In this document: in pieces, positions 14,939 through 24,703 of the stretch | Layout of the letters: every line of letters starts with the position of its first letter | Position numbering within the stretch: position 1 is the first letter of the stretch | From: a bacterium | Lineage (GTDB): Bacteria > Actinomycetota > Acidimicrobiia > Spongiisociales > ZC4RG35 | Direction of reading: 5' to 3' | DNA: 32,930 nucleotides | Assembly: GCA_024638655.1 (NCBI GenBank) | Contig: JAHEJW010000024.1 | Span: 3,106-36,035 of the forward strand | Made by a program: the position numbers and the translations under genes | Notes under the pieces: generated by a model | Told to the model about the DNA's origin: nothing | Database searches by the model: none | The model's input: the letters and a program-made list of their open reading frames with translations, nothing else

Positions 14939-16251
14939 CGGCGACCATCTCGCTTGTCGTTCAGCATGCCTGGCTGGGTGGGGACGAACTGGCATCAGAC
15001 GTTCAAATCACGATCGAGGATGGGAGGATCTCGCGAATCTCCACAGGAGAGACGCACGGAGGAGGCCGGCGTCTGGCCGGTGTCGCCCTTCCGGGACTGG
15101 TCAACACCCACTCTCACGCTTTCCATCGGCTGCTACGTGGGCTAACCCACGACGAAGGAGGAGACTTCTGGGCCTGGCGCAGCCGCATGTACGAAGCCGC
15201 GACAACGCTGTCCCCCGAACGCTATGAGGAAGTTGCGGGTGCTGTCTTCGTCGAGATGGCCCTGGCCGGCATCACAACCGTCGGCGAGTTCCACTACCTG
15301 CATCATCAGCCGGATGGGACGCCGTACCAGGACCCGAACGAGATGGCGCATGCTCTCATCCGCGCCTCGCGAAGAGCGGGCATAAGGATCGGCCTCCTCG
15401 ATGCGTGTTATCTCGCCGGGGGCCTGTCGGGTGAGCCACTCGACACCTCGCAGCTGCGATTCAGCGATGGCAGCGCCGAGAATTGGCTCCGACGCGTCGA
15501 TGCCCTGCGGCTTTCCTACACCGACGACGAAGATGTCACCGTTGGGCTGGCGCCGCATTCTGTCCGCGCCGTCCCCGAAGGAGATCTGCGGCACCTCGCC
15601 GCCAATGTGCCCGACGGCTCACCGATTCACATCCATCTCTCCGAACAGCCCGCCGAGAACGAGGCGACTCTCTCTGCCCATGGCGTCACTCCCACCGGGC
15701 TCCTCGCGGACATCGGTCTCCTGGGGGACCAAACGACCGTGGTGCACGCCACGCATGTCACGGAAAAGGACATCGCGACGTTGGCTAGATCGGACACCGG
15801 AGTCTGCTATTGCCCCACGACGGAGAGGGACCTGGCCGACGGGATCGGCCCGACCGGGGCATACCGTGACGCCGGCCTGAGGATCGCTGTCGGATCGGAC
15901 TCGCATGCGATGATCGATCTCTTCGAGGAGATGCGGGGCGTCGAGCTGCACGAACGTTTGCGCTCTGGGAGAAGGGGGACGTTCACCGCACCCGAGCTGG
16001 CTGAGATTGCGACCGCCAACGGAGCTCGCGCTCTCGGTTTCGATGGGGGCCGTCTGGAGGCCGGAGCCCCGGCGGACATCATCATCGTGTCCAAGGAGTC
16101 TCCGAGATCCGCAGGACCTGGTGGCGATCTCGGATCGGTCGTCTTCTCGGCGACGGCGGCCGACGTCACTCATGTCATGGTGGCCGGCAAGTGGGTTGTC
16201 GAGGGAGGCCATCACCCCGAATGGGAGTCGGTCAGGACTGCTCTGGGCTAG
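14935..16251 (+). CDS. hutF: Formimidoylglutamate deiminase
   Basis: A 438-residue amidohydrolase that converts N-formimidoyl-L-glutamate to N-formylglutamate plus ammonia, the branch used in place of HutG-type direct hydrolysis. The metal motif HSHAFHRLLRG has His59 and His61. HIHLSEQPAENEA, VHATHV and GSDSHAMIDLFEEMRGVEL carry the remaining ligands and the family's characteristic arginine/glutamate segment. The ATG at 14935 is chosen because it overlaps the methyltransferase stop by four bases; the frame is open upstream but only as a shadow of that gene. The expected partner N-formylglutamate deformylase is not in the window. The stop codon overlaps the convergent M15 peptidase stop. Confidence 0.94.
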   Translation: MTATISLVVQHAWLGGDELASDVQITIEDGRISRISTGETHGGGRRLAGVALPGLVNTHSHAFHRLLRGLTHDEGGDFWAWRSRMYEAATTLSPERYEEVAGAVFVEMALAGITTVGEFHYLHHQPDGTPYQDPNEMAHALIRASRRAGIRIGLLDACYLAGGLSGEPLDTSQLRFSDGSAENWLRRVDALRLSYTDDEDVTVGLAPHSVRAVPEGDLRHLAANVPDGSPIHIHLSEQPAENEATLSAHGVTPTGLLADIGLLGDQTTVVHATHVTEKDIATLARSDTGVCYCPTTERDLADGIGPTGAYRDAGLRIAVGSDSHAMIDLFEEMRGVELHERLRSGRRGTFTAPELAEIATANGARALGFDGGRLEAGAPADIIIVSKESPRSAGPGGDLGSVVFSATAADVTHVMVAGKWVVEGGHHPEWESVRTALG

Positions 16252-17060
16252 CCGAGCCACTCCGGTAGCGATGCCGCCCCCATGCCACCGGGACATCGTT
16301 CGAGGTCGTGGATCACGGCTGCGGCCGGGCCCTCGACGGTGAGCCCCATCGCTTGGGGGATGCCGCAGTAGACCAGGGCGGTGCCTACCCAGACGAACTC
16401 CCATGGCTCGGGGTTGGGCCCCTGATTCTCGACGTCATCCGGGTATGAGGGAATCAGGCCGTGTCTCTTCGGCACTGCGAAGTTGTCCGCAGCCAGCCAG
16501 GCGTAGTCAGGTGTCGATCGAAACTCTCCGAAAGTTCCCGATGGATACCTGAAGTCGAGGGCGTAGCCGGCGTGGTGCTTCGAGGTGCCGGGAAGGGAGT
16601 ACCAGCGCAAGGCGGCGCTGATTGCGCTGTCGGAGGTCCCCTCCAGCTTGGAGAGGAACTGGGCCCGCTGTGATGCCGGTGATCGGTAGGCGGAGGAGAC
16701 AGTGAACCCCATTCCCGCAGTGTGGGCCTCCTCACGGAGCGCCAGCCACGCTTCGGCCGCTCCAGGTTGCATCGGCACACCGGCCACGCTGACCAATTCA
16801 CCATTGGCCGTCGGTTGCAGCCGATATCCCCGGTCGAAGGCTGCCCCCCAGATGCGCTCATCCAGCTCGGCGTTCCCGGTGACCGGCTCCTGGCCTGCCG
16901 GCGTTTCGAGAGCCGCCAGCGTGTTGGAAATGGCGTACTCGTAGAGTGCCTGGAACTCCGTCCCGCTGTATTCGGGAAACTCCGGGCCTTCTGCGGCGCC
17001 GGCGCCGAGCGGCATGGCGCAGAGGGCTACTGCCAGCAACACGACTGTGACGGATCTCAT
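16248..17060 (-). CDS. Exported M15 (VanY-type) peptidase with altered zinc site
   Basis: A 270-residue protein with a signal peptide (about residues 1-22) and a D-alanyl-D-alanine carboxypeptidase-like domain. The core motif SxHxxGxAxD is intact at 160-169 (His162, Asp169), preceded by SSAYRSPASQ. The second catalytic motif, normally Glu-x-x-His, reads EPWEFVW at 218-224: Glu218 (general base) is present, but the usual third zinc-ligand His is Glu221. It may bind metal differently or be a peptidoglycan-binding relic. It lies 33 bases downstream of the DUF2207 gene on the same strand. Cell-wall modification is the likely area of function; activity is uncertain. Confidence 0.87.
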   Translation of the reverse strand: MRSVTVVLLAVALCAMPLGAGAAEGPEFPEYSGTEFQALYEYAISNTLAALETPAGQEPVTGNAELDERIWGAAFDRGYRLQPTANGELVSVAGVPMQPGAAEAWLALREEAHTAGMGFTVSSAYRSPASQRAQFLSKLEGTSDSAISAALRWYSLPGTSKHHAGYALDFRYPSGTFGEFRSTPDYAWLAADNFAVPKRHGLIPSYPDDVENQGPNPEPWEFVWVGTALVYCGIPQAMGLTVEGPAAAVIHDLERCPGGMGAASLPEWLG

Positions 17061-17093
17061 TTCGACCCGGGATACGGTAGGTAGAGGAGGCGC

Positions 17094-18944
17094 CTACCAG
17101 GCGCCTCCACCGCCGCCACCACCGCCTCCTCCGCCACCGCCGGAGAACCCGCCTCCGCCGCCGCTCGACGGTGGCGTGAAGGCGCCGGAGAGTGCCGAGT
17201 TGAGACCGGCGAACGCGTTCTCCGAGTGACCGCCGGAGTATCCGTAATTGCCGAACCAATAGATCGAAGAGCTGGTCTCCAATTCGGGGGGTGCATGGAG
17301 TCTCGCTTGTTCCAGGACCTGCTCGGCGACACCAAACGTGATTGCGTAGACCAAATATCGATCCCAGAGGTCGAGCGAGATGACCGGCGCCTCCTCTAGG
17401 CGACTGAAGTCGGACAGGTAACGCCGGAACGCGTCCCACCTGGCGGCTTCCAGAGCACCAGCCGAGGTCCTCCTGGTGCGCACCCTGCGGAAGAGAAGCA
17501 GGATCGTCATCGCCACGCCGCCGATGATCATGCCGAGGATGATCAGGAAAACCAGGATCTCACCTCCCGGCCGGTCTCCAAGCATTCCTGGGAGGATGAG
17601 GAAGGCCGCGATCACAAGACCGACCACCATGAGGAATGCCCCGAGGGCGATTCCTCCCCCACGATCGTCCATGAGCTGCCCTCTCCGGATTGCAGCCAGG
17701 ACCCGGTCTCTGAAAGTCTGATAAGTCTCGGCGTTGGCAGAGGCGTCCTCCCGTATCCCCTGCTTGAACTCATGGAGCGGCCGAGGTCCCAGTTCGAGGA
17801 CTCTGCGGACGACCGTCATGACGGACTGCTCGAAGTCGCGCAGTCCGGTCTCCACAGATCCCAGGGATAGGACAAGGTCGGTGATTGTCTCTGTTCGCAA
17901 ACCCGCCCACGTGACACGCTCGACCTGGGACGGCTCGGCGTCGATCGCGCCCTTTCGGATGAGATCAAAGAGGGTGGCGGTGAACTCTTGCTCGGCCACC
18001 GCGCCCTGAGTCAGGAGTGCACCGACCTCCGCAGGCGTCAGCTCGCTCGGAGGCTCCTGCTCGTACTCGCGGTCATAGGCCACCCTGGGCTCTCGGCCAT
18101 AGAACCAGTAGACGGACCCACCGAGCCCGGCCACTATCAAGATCGCCAGCGTCCCACCCACGAACAGACCGGTACGACGAGCCGACGCCGCGGCAGCCTC
18201 CTCGTCGGCAAAGAGAGCTTCCTCCTCCAATATCGCCTCGAGCCCGTCGCCGGCAACACGTGTCGCACCCTGCGTGCTCCCGAGCAGGTCGGCCGGGAAC
18301 GCGACTCGAAGCTCCACCCACTGCTCAGCCGGCACGTCGAACGCCTCGAGGGAGGGCGACACACCGTCTTCACCGAGGGAAGTCGACCCATCCACACCGA
18401 TGGGATGACCCCAGACGCGGACCTCTCCGGGGGAGGCTTCACCGGGAATCTGCAGCCTGGCGACGAGGCGCTCGAGCCCAACGGGCCACTGGTCTCCCCA
18501 AACCTTGAGGTTGACGTCGACCACGTCGTCATAGGCAACCGCGAGGCCGGTCACCCGATAGACGATCTGAAAGGTGCGTTTCACGTCCTGGCTCTGGTGA
18601 TGCCACACGACCCTGGTCAACCCGGGACGCTGCTCGACCCCATATAGCCCCGGGGGTGACGAACAGCCGAGGACGGTGCAGCCCCCCAACTCGTAGGTCC
18701 CGGATTCGTCGGCAACGGACATGACCTCGATGGACTCGCCCGAATCGCTGGGGATGTCGCGGTAAGCGCCAGAGAACGACCCGTCGAAGTCGAAGGTCAG
18801 GTTCTCGGTCACGAGGAGGCTGCCGTCGTCATTGACCACCACGGTGACGTCGGCACCGGACATCCAATAGGACTTTGCCGCGGCGGGCAAAGCCGGCACG
18901 GCGATGAGGACCAGGACTGCGGCGCCCCGCAGCAGTCGCTTCAA
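17094..18944 (-). CDS. DUF2207 family membrane protein
   Basis: A 616-residue exported membrane protein of unknown function. From the TTG at 18944 it has a clear signal peptide (residues 1-23, KRLLRGAAVLVLIAVPALP). A DUF2207 extracellular domain follows with YWMSGADVTVVVNDDGSLLV and the typical SGAYRDIP segment. There is then a membrane helix near residue 275, a cytoplasmic region, two further helices, and a tail with a long glycine-only run ending GGAW. Starting at this TTG puts the gene one base after the LemA stop; the frame stays open upstream for 28 codons, but that stretch lies inside the LemA gene and delays the signal peptide. LemA-DUF2207 pairs are common in bacteria. Confidence 0.9.
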   Translation of the reverse strand: MKRLLRGAAVLVLIAVPALPAAAKSYWMSGADVTVVVNDDGSLLVTENLTFDFDGSFSGAYRDIPSDSGESIEVMSVADESGTYELGGCTVLGCSSPPGLYGVEQRPGLTRVVWHHQSQDVKRTFQIVYRVTGLAVAYDDVVDVNLKVWGDQWPVGLERLVARLQIPGEASPGEVRVWGHPIGVDGSTSLGEDGVSPSLEAFDVPAEQWVELRVAFPADLLGSTQGATRVAGDGLEAILEEEALFADEEAAAASARRTGLFVGGTLAILIVAGLGGSVYWFYGREPRVAYDREYEQEPPSELTPAEVGALLTQGAVAEQEFTATLFDLIRKGAIDAEPSQVERVTWAGLRTETITDLVLSLGSVETGLRDFEQSVMTVVRRVLELGPRPLHEFKQGIREDASANAETYQTFRDRVLAAIRRGQLMDDRGGGIALGAFLMVVGLVIAAFLILPGMLGDRPGGEILVFLIILGMIIGGVAMTILLLFRRVRTRRTSAGALEAARWDAFRRYLSDFSRLEEAPVISLDLWDRYLVYAITFGVAEQVLEQARLHAPPELETSSSIYWFGNYGYSGGHSENAFAGLNSALSGAFTPPSSGGGGGFSGGGGGGGGGGGGGAW

Positions 18945-18945
18945 C

Positions 18946-19494
18946 TCAGAACTCGACGACGGGTGCTTCTTGCGCTTCCTCCCCGGCTTCGAAGAATTCA
19001 CGGACCTCGAACCCGGTGAGTGAGGCAACGATGTTCGTCGGGATCTGCTGCACTCGGTTGTTGTAGGTCAGGACGGTGTCGTTGTAGATCTGCCGGCTGA
19101 CTGCGATCTTGTTCTCGGTATCGGCGAGGTCCTGCTGGAGCGACTGGAAGTTCTCCGAGGCGCGCAGCTCCGGATAGGCCTCGGCCACCGCGAACAACTG
19201 GCGTAGCGCCTGCGTGAGGAAGTTCTCCGCTTGAGCCTGCTCTCCCGGAGTCTCGGCGGCCTGTGCCCCCTGACGCGCCAATGTGACCTGCTCGAACGTC
19301 TCGCGCTCGTGGCTGGCATAACCCTTGACGGTCTCCACCAGGTTGGGGATGAGGTCGTAGCGACGCTTCAGCTGGACATCGACCTGGCTCCAAGCGTTGT
19401 CGACCCTGTTCCGGTCGCGGACCAGGCTGTTGTAGATCGCTACGAAGGCAACGACCACCAGACCGACGACGACCAAGGTGATGATCAGTTCCAT
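18946..19494 (-). CDS. LemA family protein
   Basis: A complete 182-residue LemA protein. Residues 1-24 form a hydrophobic N-terminal anchor ([18 protein letters not shown]). The family core follows: [39 protein letters not shown], then [20 protein letters not shown], and [20 protein letters not shown] near the end. LemA proteins are membrane-anchored helical bundles thought to act with partner membrane proteins; their activity is unknown. It sits directly upstream of DUF2207 and 46 bases downstream of the large cyclase gene, all on one strand. Confidence 0.95.
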   Translation of the reverse strand: MELIITLVVVGLVVVAFVAIYNSLVRDRNRVDNAWSQVDVQLKRRYDLIPNLVETVKGYASHERETFEQVTLARQGAQAAETPGEQAQAENFLTQALRQLFAVAEAYPELRASENFQSLQQDLADTENKIAVSRQIYNDTVLTYNNRVQQIPTNIVASLTGFEVREFFEAGEEAQEAPVVEF

Positions 19495-19540
19495 GAGGCT
19501 CGGAGTCTAGGTGTGATCTGTAACGGTCACGGCCGATACC

Positions 19541-22500
19541 TCAAACGGCAACCTCACCCCGTTCTTCGGCCACCAGCGCAACCGGTCCCTCGAGGTAGAT
19601 GCCAACACCATGCTCCTGGAAGAAGCGTCGCGCCTGCTCTGCCTTCTCGGCTGCAACCGGATGATCCACCCCCACGGTGAGAGCGAACAGCGCTCGAGCC
19701 CGGGCCAGATCCATCGGCGTAGCCACGACCGACCACAGCTCGTCGGAGGCGAGGAAGTAACGAGTCGCCTTCTCCGTCTCGCGATCGAGCGCGGCCATGA
19801 ACGCCCTGCCTAGCAAGGCAAGGCCCTTGCAGACCCTTCCTCTCGGATACCAGGTCTCCGCGAAGTCAACGAATTGCACCAGGGCGTCCCGATCCTGGGC
19901 CAGCACGGCCGCATAGATTCCACTCTGAGTGATCGAGGGATATGAGTCCAGGTTGTCCTGGTTTTCCAGATACCAGTCGGCCGCCTCCTTGTAGCGACCG
20001 TTGTGGAACATCCGGCGCCCTATCTCGAACCTCACTCCTGAGACGAGCTGGGGGTCCTCGGTGTCGGCGTAGCGACCGAGTATCTCCTCTTGCCTCCGGG
20101 CGCGCTCTTCGTCCCAGCCATCCGCGTATTCGTCGATGCTGAGCCCGGCGTGCTCGTACCAGTCACTCCAGAAGGGGGACAGATCGCCCTGGCTGCCGAT
20201 CTCCAAGTGCTCCTTTGCCTCACTCAAGAGACCCTGCTCCATCAACGTCAGCGCCACGAAGAAGTGATGCCTGACCAGGGCGGCCTCGTTCCCGCTGCGT
20301 TCCACGAGGCTGCTCAGCTCAGCGAGCGTCTCGAGATCGTTCTGGTTGTCATTGGTTGTTGTCGCCGACAGGTTGTTGAGAGCCCTGCCCTGAGTCATGA
20401 CGAGATCCCGATCGCGGGCGACGTGAGCCACCCCACGCAGCACCGCAGTCGCTTCCAGCCAGCGGCCTTGGAGCCCAAGCGCCGTCGCCTTGCTGATGAG
20501 CGTGTTCAGAAGATCTTCGATCATCTCGAGCTCCTCCATCACCGGGATGGCTGCGTCGGCGACTTCAATTGCCTCATCCGGACGATCCGAGAGCATCAGT
20601 GCCCGTGCAGTGTCCTGAGCAAGATGAGCCCAATCCGGATCCTTGCTAACCGGCGTTCCCTCATAGACCGGGAATATCAGCTCGGACGCCCGCTCAGCGC
20701 TGAATGTGCCGGCGAGAACGTGTGCGAGGACGGTGACAGCTCGCACTTCCCCGGCCGCGTCGTCATGAGATCGGAACCACTCCAGCGCCTCCTCCGCCAG
20801 TTCCACAGCCCGGTCCTCCCGGGCAGTAGCACCAAGGCATCTGGCCGACTCGAGTCGGAGCTCGACGGCCTCCCTTTCCTGTGACGTCATGTCTGCGGCG
20901 CGCTCGTAGAGGGTCGCTGCTTGGGTATCGGACTTGAGACTCTCTGCCCTTTGCGCCGCCTGAATGACTGAGTCCCGGGCCCTGCTCACCAGTTCGGCGT
21001 TGTTCGGATCGGCCTCCACTGCGTAGCCGTAGTGTGTGGCGATCACCATCGCCAGCTCGGGATCGTCGGCTTCCTCTAGAAGCCTCGCGACCTCGAGGTG
21101 GCGCTCCACCCTCTCTTGACGCGACAACCGGCCGTAGGCGACCTCCCGGATGAGACTCTGGACGAATCTGTACTGGCCTCGCTCAGGCGACCGTGGATCC
21201 TCTTCGAGCTCGAAGACCTCGCGTCGCACCAGCTCACGAAGGAGCCCTTCTAGTTCCTGCGGCTCGACGCCACGCACGTTCGCCAGATGCCCGAGGCCAA
21301 AGCTGAGGCCGAGAACCGAAGCGTCTTTGATCACGTCGAGCGTGGAGGGCTCGAGGCGGTCGAGACGGGCGCTGATTATCGCGTTGACCGTGTCCGGAAC
21401 GGCCAGGTCGGCGCTCGACCCAACGAAGCTGAAGCGGTCTCCCTCCCGGACCAGATCCCCCGTGTTGAGCAGCATGCGCACGAACTCCACGGCATGGAGC
21501 GGGACACCGGCCGTTCGATCTGCGATCTGGTCAACCATCTCCTCGGACATCCCCGGAGCCAGGCCCGCGACCAGCATTCGCATCGATCCAGAGTCGAGCC
21601 GGCTCAAGTGCATCGCCAGGGTCCGCTTCCGGCTGGCCGCCCAGTCGGGCCGGCGATCGAGGAGCTCTGGCCGGGTAAGGCAGATGACGAGGATTGGGTG
21701 CATCGTGGTTCGCTCGACAAGCTCTTCTATGAAGTCGAGGAGCCCCTCGTCCGCCCAGTGGAGATCCTCGAAGACCATGAGCACGGTGCCCTGCTCCGAG
21801 ATGGCCTGAAAAAAGGCCCGGAGGGCGGCGAACAGCTCCGACCTGTCGCCTGGAGGCATCTCAGTCAGCCCGATCAACGCAGCCAGACGGGGCTCGATCC
21901 AACGCTGATCCTCCTCCGAAGGCGCGAACTCGGACACCATGGTCCGTAGCTTGATCCTGCTCTTCCCCGGCTCCTCCCCTTCCAGGATCCCCGCCCTCTG
22001 TCGGATCATCTCTCCGAGAGCCCAGAAGGTGACGCCGTCGCCATATGAGGGGGACCTGCCGCTGTGGTAGTAGATGGGATCCTTGATCCCGTCGATGTAT
22101 CGGAGCAGCTCCTGGGAGAGGCGGGTCTTGCCGATGCCACCCTCCCCTATCACCGAGACCATTCGGGCCTTCGCCTCCCGACCGGTGGCATGCAACTGAT
22201 CCTTGAGGAGCCTCAGCTCGTCGTCACGACCTACGAAGGGCCCGTCGGGCAGATCACCGCCCTTGCGTTGGGTCGAGAGGGCGAGGACACGCTTTGCCTG
22301 GAAGACAGAGACCGGGATCTCCTTGCCCTTGACCGTCTGCTCGCCGATGGACTCGAACTCGATGGCGCCTCCGACGAGCGTTCGGGTCGGTTCCCCTACG
22401 AACACACCTCCGGGCGGAGCTATCGATTGGAGACGTGAAGCTGTGTTGACCAGGTCGCCTACGACCAGGCCATGGAGATTGCCTCCCGATCCCACCGATG

Positions 22501-23035
22501 CCTCACCCGAGAGGACCCCGGCACGCGCCGACAACTCCGCGACCCCGAGCTCGCCCCCGAGCCCCGAGACCATGTCGACGAGCTCGAGAGCAGCTCGTGT
22601 CGCCCGCTCGGCGTCGTCTTCGTGCGCGCCGACGGCTCCCCACACTCCCATGACGGCATCGCCGATGAACTTGTCGGTGGTCCCTCCGTAACGATCGATG
22701 ATCTCCCGACACCGGTCGTAGTAGCGGGTGAGCATCGATCGCACGTCTTCGGGGTCCCGGCTCTCCGAGAGGGTCGTGTACCCGACCAGGTCGGCGAAGA
22801 TCACCGATACCAAGCGCCGTTCGCCGCTGTCGACGACCGGGTCTGCAGCAGGGACAGGGGCGGCCGGGGCTGCGTTCGCTCCCGAGAGGTTGGTGCCGCA
22901 GTTGAAGCAGAACTTGTTGGATGGCTCGTTGTCGGTCTGACAGTTGGGACAGGTTCGTTTCAAGGAATTGCCGCAGTTGGGGCAGAAGGCGTGCCCCTCC
23001 TCGGTGTCAAACCCACAGTTACTGCAACTGATCAT
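19541..23035 (-). CDS. Zinc-ribbon / class III adenylate cyclase / AAA ATPase / TPR signalling protein
   Basis: A 1164-residue multidomain protein. Two zinc ribbons occupy the N-terminus (Cys4, Cys7, Cys18, Cys21 and Cys29, Cys32, Cys43, Cys46). A class III nucleotide cyclase domain covers about residues 74-250, with both metal-binding aspartates (Asp82, Asp126), Lys122, and the transition-state residues Asn197 and Arg201 all present, so it looks catalytically competent; Lys122 and Asp194 favour ATP as substrate. An AAA/NACHT-like ATPase follows with P-loop GEGGIGKTR (297-305) and Walker B VLMVFEDLHWAD. The C-terminal half is helical with TPR-like repeats. No DNA-binding domain is seen. It probably couples ligand or protein sensing to cAMP production. 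Confidence 0.92.
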   Translation of the reverse strand: MISCSNCGFDTEEGHAFCPNCGNSLKRTCPNCQTDNEPSNKFCFNCGTNLSGANAAPAAPVPAADPVVDSGERRLVSVIFADLVGYTTLSESRDPEDVRSMLTRYYDRCREIIDRYGGTTDKFIGDAVMGVWGAVGAHEDDAERATRAALELVDMVSGLGGELGVAELSARAGVLSGEASVGSGGNLHGLVVGDLVNTASRLQSIAPPGGVFVGEPTRTLVGGAIEFESIGEQTVKGKEIPVSVFQAKRVLALSTQRKGGDLPDGPFVGRDDELRLLKDQLHATGREAKARMVSVIGEGGIGKTRLSQELLRYIDGIKDPIYYHSGRSPSYGDGVTFWALGEMIRQRAGILEGEEPGKSRIKLRTMVSEFAPSEEDQRWIEPRLAALIGLTEMPPGDRSELFAALRAFFQAISEQGTVLMVFEDLHWADEGLLDFIEELVERTTMHPILVICLTRPELLDRRPDWAASRKRTLAMHLSRLDSGSMRMLVAGLAPGMSEEMVDQIADRTAGVPLHAVEFVRMLLNTGDLVREGDRFSFVGSSADLAVPDTVNAIISARLDRLEPSTLDVIKDASVLGLSFGLGHLANVRGVEPQELEGLLRELVRREVFELEEDPRSPERGQYRFVQSLIREVAYGRLSRQERVERHLEVARLLEEADDPELAMVIATHYGYAVEADPNNAELVSRARDSVIQAAQRAESLKSDTQAATLYERAADMTSQEREAVELRLESARCLGATAREDRAVELAEEALEWFRSHDDAAGEVRAVTVLAHVLAGTFSAERASELIFPVYEGTPVSKDPDWAHLAQDTARALMLSDRPDEAIEVADAAIPVMEELEMIEDLLNTLISKATALGLQGRWLEATAVLRGVAHVARDRDLVMTQGRALNNLSATTTNDNQNDLETLAELSSLVERSGNEAALVRHHFFVALTLMEQGLLSEAKEHLEIGSQGDLSPFWSDWYEHAGLSIDEYADGWDEERARRQEEILGRYADTEDPQLVSGVRFEIGRRMFHNGRYKEAADWYLENQDNLDSYPSITQSGIYAAVLAQDRDALVQFVDFAETWYPRGRVCKGLALLGRAFMAALDRETEKATRYFLASDELWSVVATPMDLARARALFALTVGVDHPVAAEKAEQARRFFQEHGVGIYLEGPVALVAEERGEVAV

Positions 23036-23130
23036 CCTGTCCCGTCTCTCGATTCACCGGGTGGATTCAGACTATTCAGCATGTCATTCCCCCCAGCAAA
23101 ACCGCACTGGATTCAATGGACCTTTGAACG

Positions 23131-23793
23131 TCATCTCTTCGGCGGAGGTGCGAGACCATCGACTGCTTTGGCCCACTCGGTCGGCAGCTCGATCGGTGAA
23201 GGCCGGGAGACCAGACGCAGGTATATGTCGGATGCACCGCCCTCGATCGTGTGGTCGGGGTCCCCGTCGCCGTAGAGCCAGGTCCTGTCCAAATCGGTGG
23301 CTACCACCTCCATCGTGGGCAGATCACCCATGTGTGGCTTCCACATGAGAGGAAACTCTTCGAGTGCGCACGCGACCACATGGTCGGTCAGCTTCTCATT
23401 GCGTCCCACCGCCTGCTCAGCATCCCACCGATGGACACCGGTCTCGATCACCATCCGTAGCTCCCAGAATCCGAGCTTTTGCTCCGGCCCGAAAGCCCAG
23501 CAGGGCGTCTCCGGATCCATATCCCGGAGAGCAGCGAGCATTTCCTCGAGGGTCTCGTCGTACCAGTCGATCGGGTCCATTCCCTCGGGCGTTCGAGGTG
23601 CGGAGATCCTCTCTTTGGGCAGCTCGCGGCAGATGATCACTGTTCGGCCGTGGATCGAAGCCGTATGGGAGGCGAGGTCCCTCAGGGTCCAATCCGGGTA
23701 CTGCGGCACTGAGCCCTCCGGGTCGGAGTGGGCGGCTTTCGACAGTCTCCTCCCCTCGGACTCGATTGAAGCCAGGTTCTCAGCCGAGAGCAC
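23131..23793 (-). CDS. Mycothiol-dependent maleylpyruvate isomerase-type protein (DinB fold)
   Basis: A 220-residue protein of the DinB-like metal-binding family associated with mycothiol in actinobacteria. The N-terminal helix bundle has [15 protein letters not shown], and the metal motif continues in [19 protein letters not shown] sequence ([12 protein letters not shown] here), supplying Glu and His ligands. A smaller C-terminal domain follows. The particular thiol-transfer or isomerase reaction cannot be assigned. Its start overlaps the end of sucD by 14 bases, suggesting translational coupling, though a functional link to succinyl-CoA synthetase is not obvious. Mycothiol-linked proteins support an actinobacterial host. 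Confidence 0.85.
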   Translation of the reverse strand: MLSAENLASIESEGRRLSKAAHSDPEGSVPQYPDWTLRDLASHTASIHGRTVIICRELPKERISAPRTPEGMDPIDWYDETLEEMLAALRDMDPETPCWAFGPEQKLGFWELRMVIETGVHRWDAEQAVGRNEKLTDHVVACALEEFPLMWKPHMGDLPTMEVVATDLDRTWLYGDGDPDHTIEGGASDIYLRLVSRPSPIELPTEWAKAVDGLAPPPKR

Positions 23794-24703
23794 GGAACAT
23801 GGCCTCCCCCATGTCCGACGGCGTCTCCGCGACCACGATCCCCGCCTGGTTCATCGCTTCGATCTTCGCGTCGGCGGTGCCCTTGCCCCCGGACACGATG
23901 GCTCCGGCGTGACCCATCCTCTTCCCCGGTGGGGCGGTGGTTCCCGCGATGAACCCTGCCACCGGCTTGGTCATCCCGCTACGTACGAACTCGGCCGCCT
24001 CCTCCTCCGCGGTGCCACCGATCTCGCCGATCATCACAACCCCCTGGGTCTCGTCGTCGGCCTCGAACATATCGAGGACGTCGACGAAATTGGTGCCGTT
24101 GACCGGGTCGCCGCCGATTCCCACCGCAGTCGTCTGCCCGAGGCCGAGCTGGGTCAGCTGATGCACGGCCTCATAGGTGAGCGTGCCGGACCTCGACACA
24201 ACGCCGATTCGCCCCCGTTCGTGGATGTAGCCGGGCATGATCCCGATCTTGCACTCGCCCGGAGTGATGACTCCCGGGCAATTTGGGCCCACCAACCTGG
24301 TCGGCTTGCCCTCCAGGTAGCGCTTGACGACGACCATGTCCGCCACCGGGATGCCCTCGGTGATGGCGACGACAAGCTCGAGACCCGCAGCCGCCGCCTC
24401 CATGATGGCGTCGGCGGCGAACGGGGGCGGTACGTAAACCACAGAAGCGTTGGCCCCGGTCGCCGAAACGGCTTCCCTTACCGTGCCGAAGATGGGTAGG
24501 TCGACCGAATAGGTGTCGTCCCTTCCTGGCACGCCGGAGTGATCGGTCTCACCCTCGAAGTGGAATTCAGTCCCCGCCCGCGTGGGGTGGACGGCGGCAA
24601 CCATCTGGGTTCCATAGGCGATCGCTGTATCGGTATGGAACTGACCCGTGCTACCCAGGCCCTGCACGATCACCTTCGTGTTCTTGTCGACGAGGACGCT
24701 CAT
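23780..24703 (-). CDS. sucD: Succinyl-CoA synthetase subunit alpha
   Basis: A 307-residue subunit that binds CoA and carries the phosphohistidine. The N-terminal CoA-binding domain has [36 protein letters not shown] is the family signature. The active-site histidine is His265 in [18 protein letters not shown]. The ATG at 24701-24703 overlaps the sucC stop by four bases (ATGA). It is about 18 residues longer than the E. coli subunit, mostly from an acidic insertion around residues 52-70. The complex interconverts succinyl-CoA and succinate with nucleotide triphosphate synthesis in the TCA cycle and may also drain methylmalonyl-CoA-derived succinyl-CoA here. Confidence 0.97.
   Translation of the reverse strand: MSVLVDKNTKVIVQGLGSTGQFHTDTAIAYGTQMVAAVHPTRAGTEFHFEGETDHSGVPGRDDTYSVDLPIFGTVREAVSATGANASVVYVPPPFAADAIMEAAAAGLELVVAITEGIPVADMVVVKRYLEGKPTRLVGPNCPGVITPGECKIGIMPGYIHERGRIGVVSRSGTLTYEAVHQLTQLGLGQTTAVGIGGDPVNGTNFVDVLDMFEADDETQGVVMIGEIGGTAEEEAAEFVRSGMTKPVAGFIAGTTAPPGKRMGHAGAIVSGGKGTADAKIEAMNQAGIVVAETPSDMGEAMFRALG

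Noticed and set aside
17097..17170. Glycine-codon-rich repeat that might be a microsatellite or frameshift hotspot.
   Set aside because: It encodes the glycine-rich tail normal for DUF2207 proteins and stays in frame to the stop.
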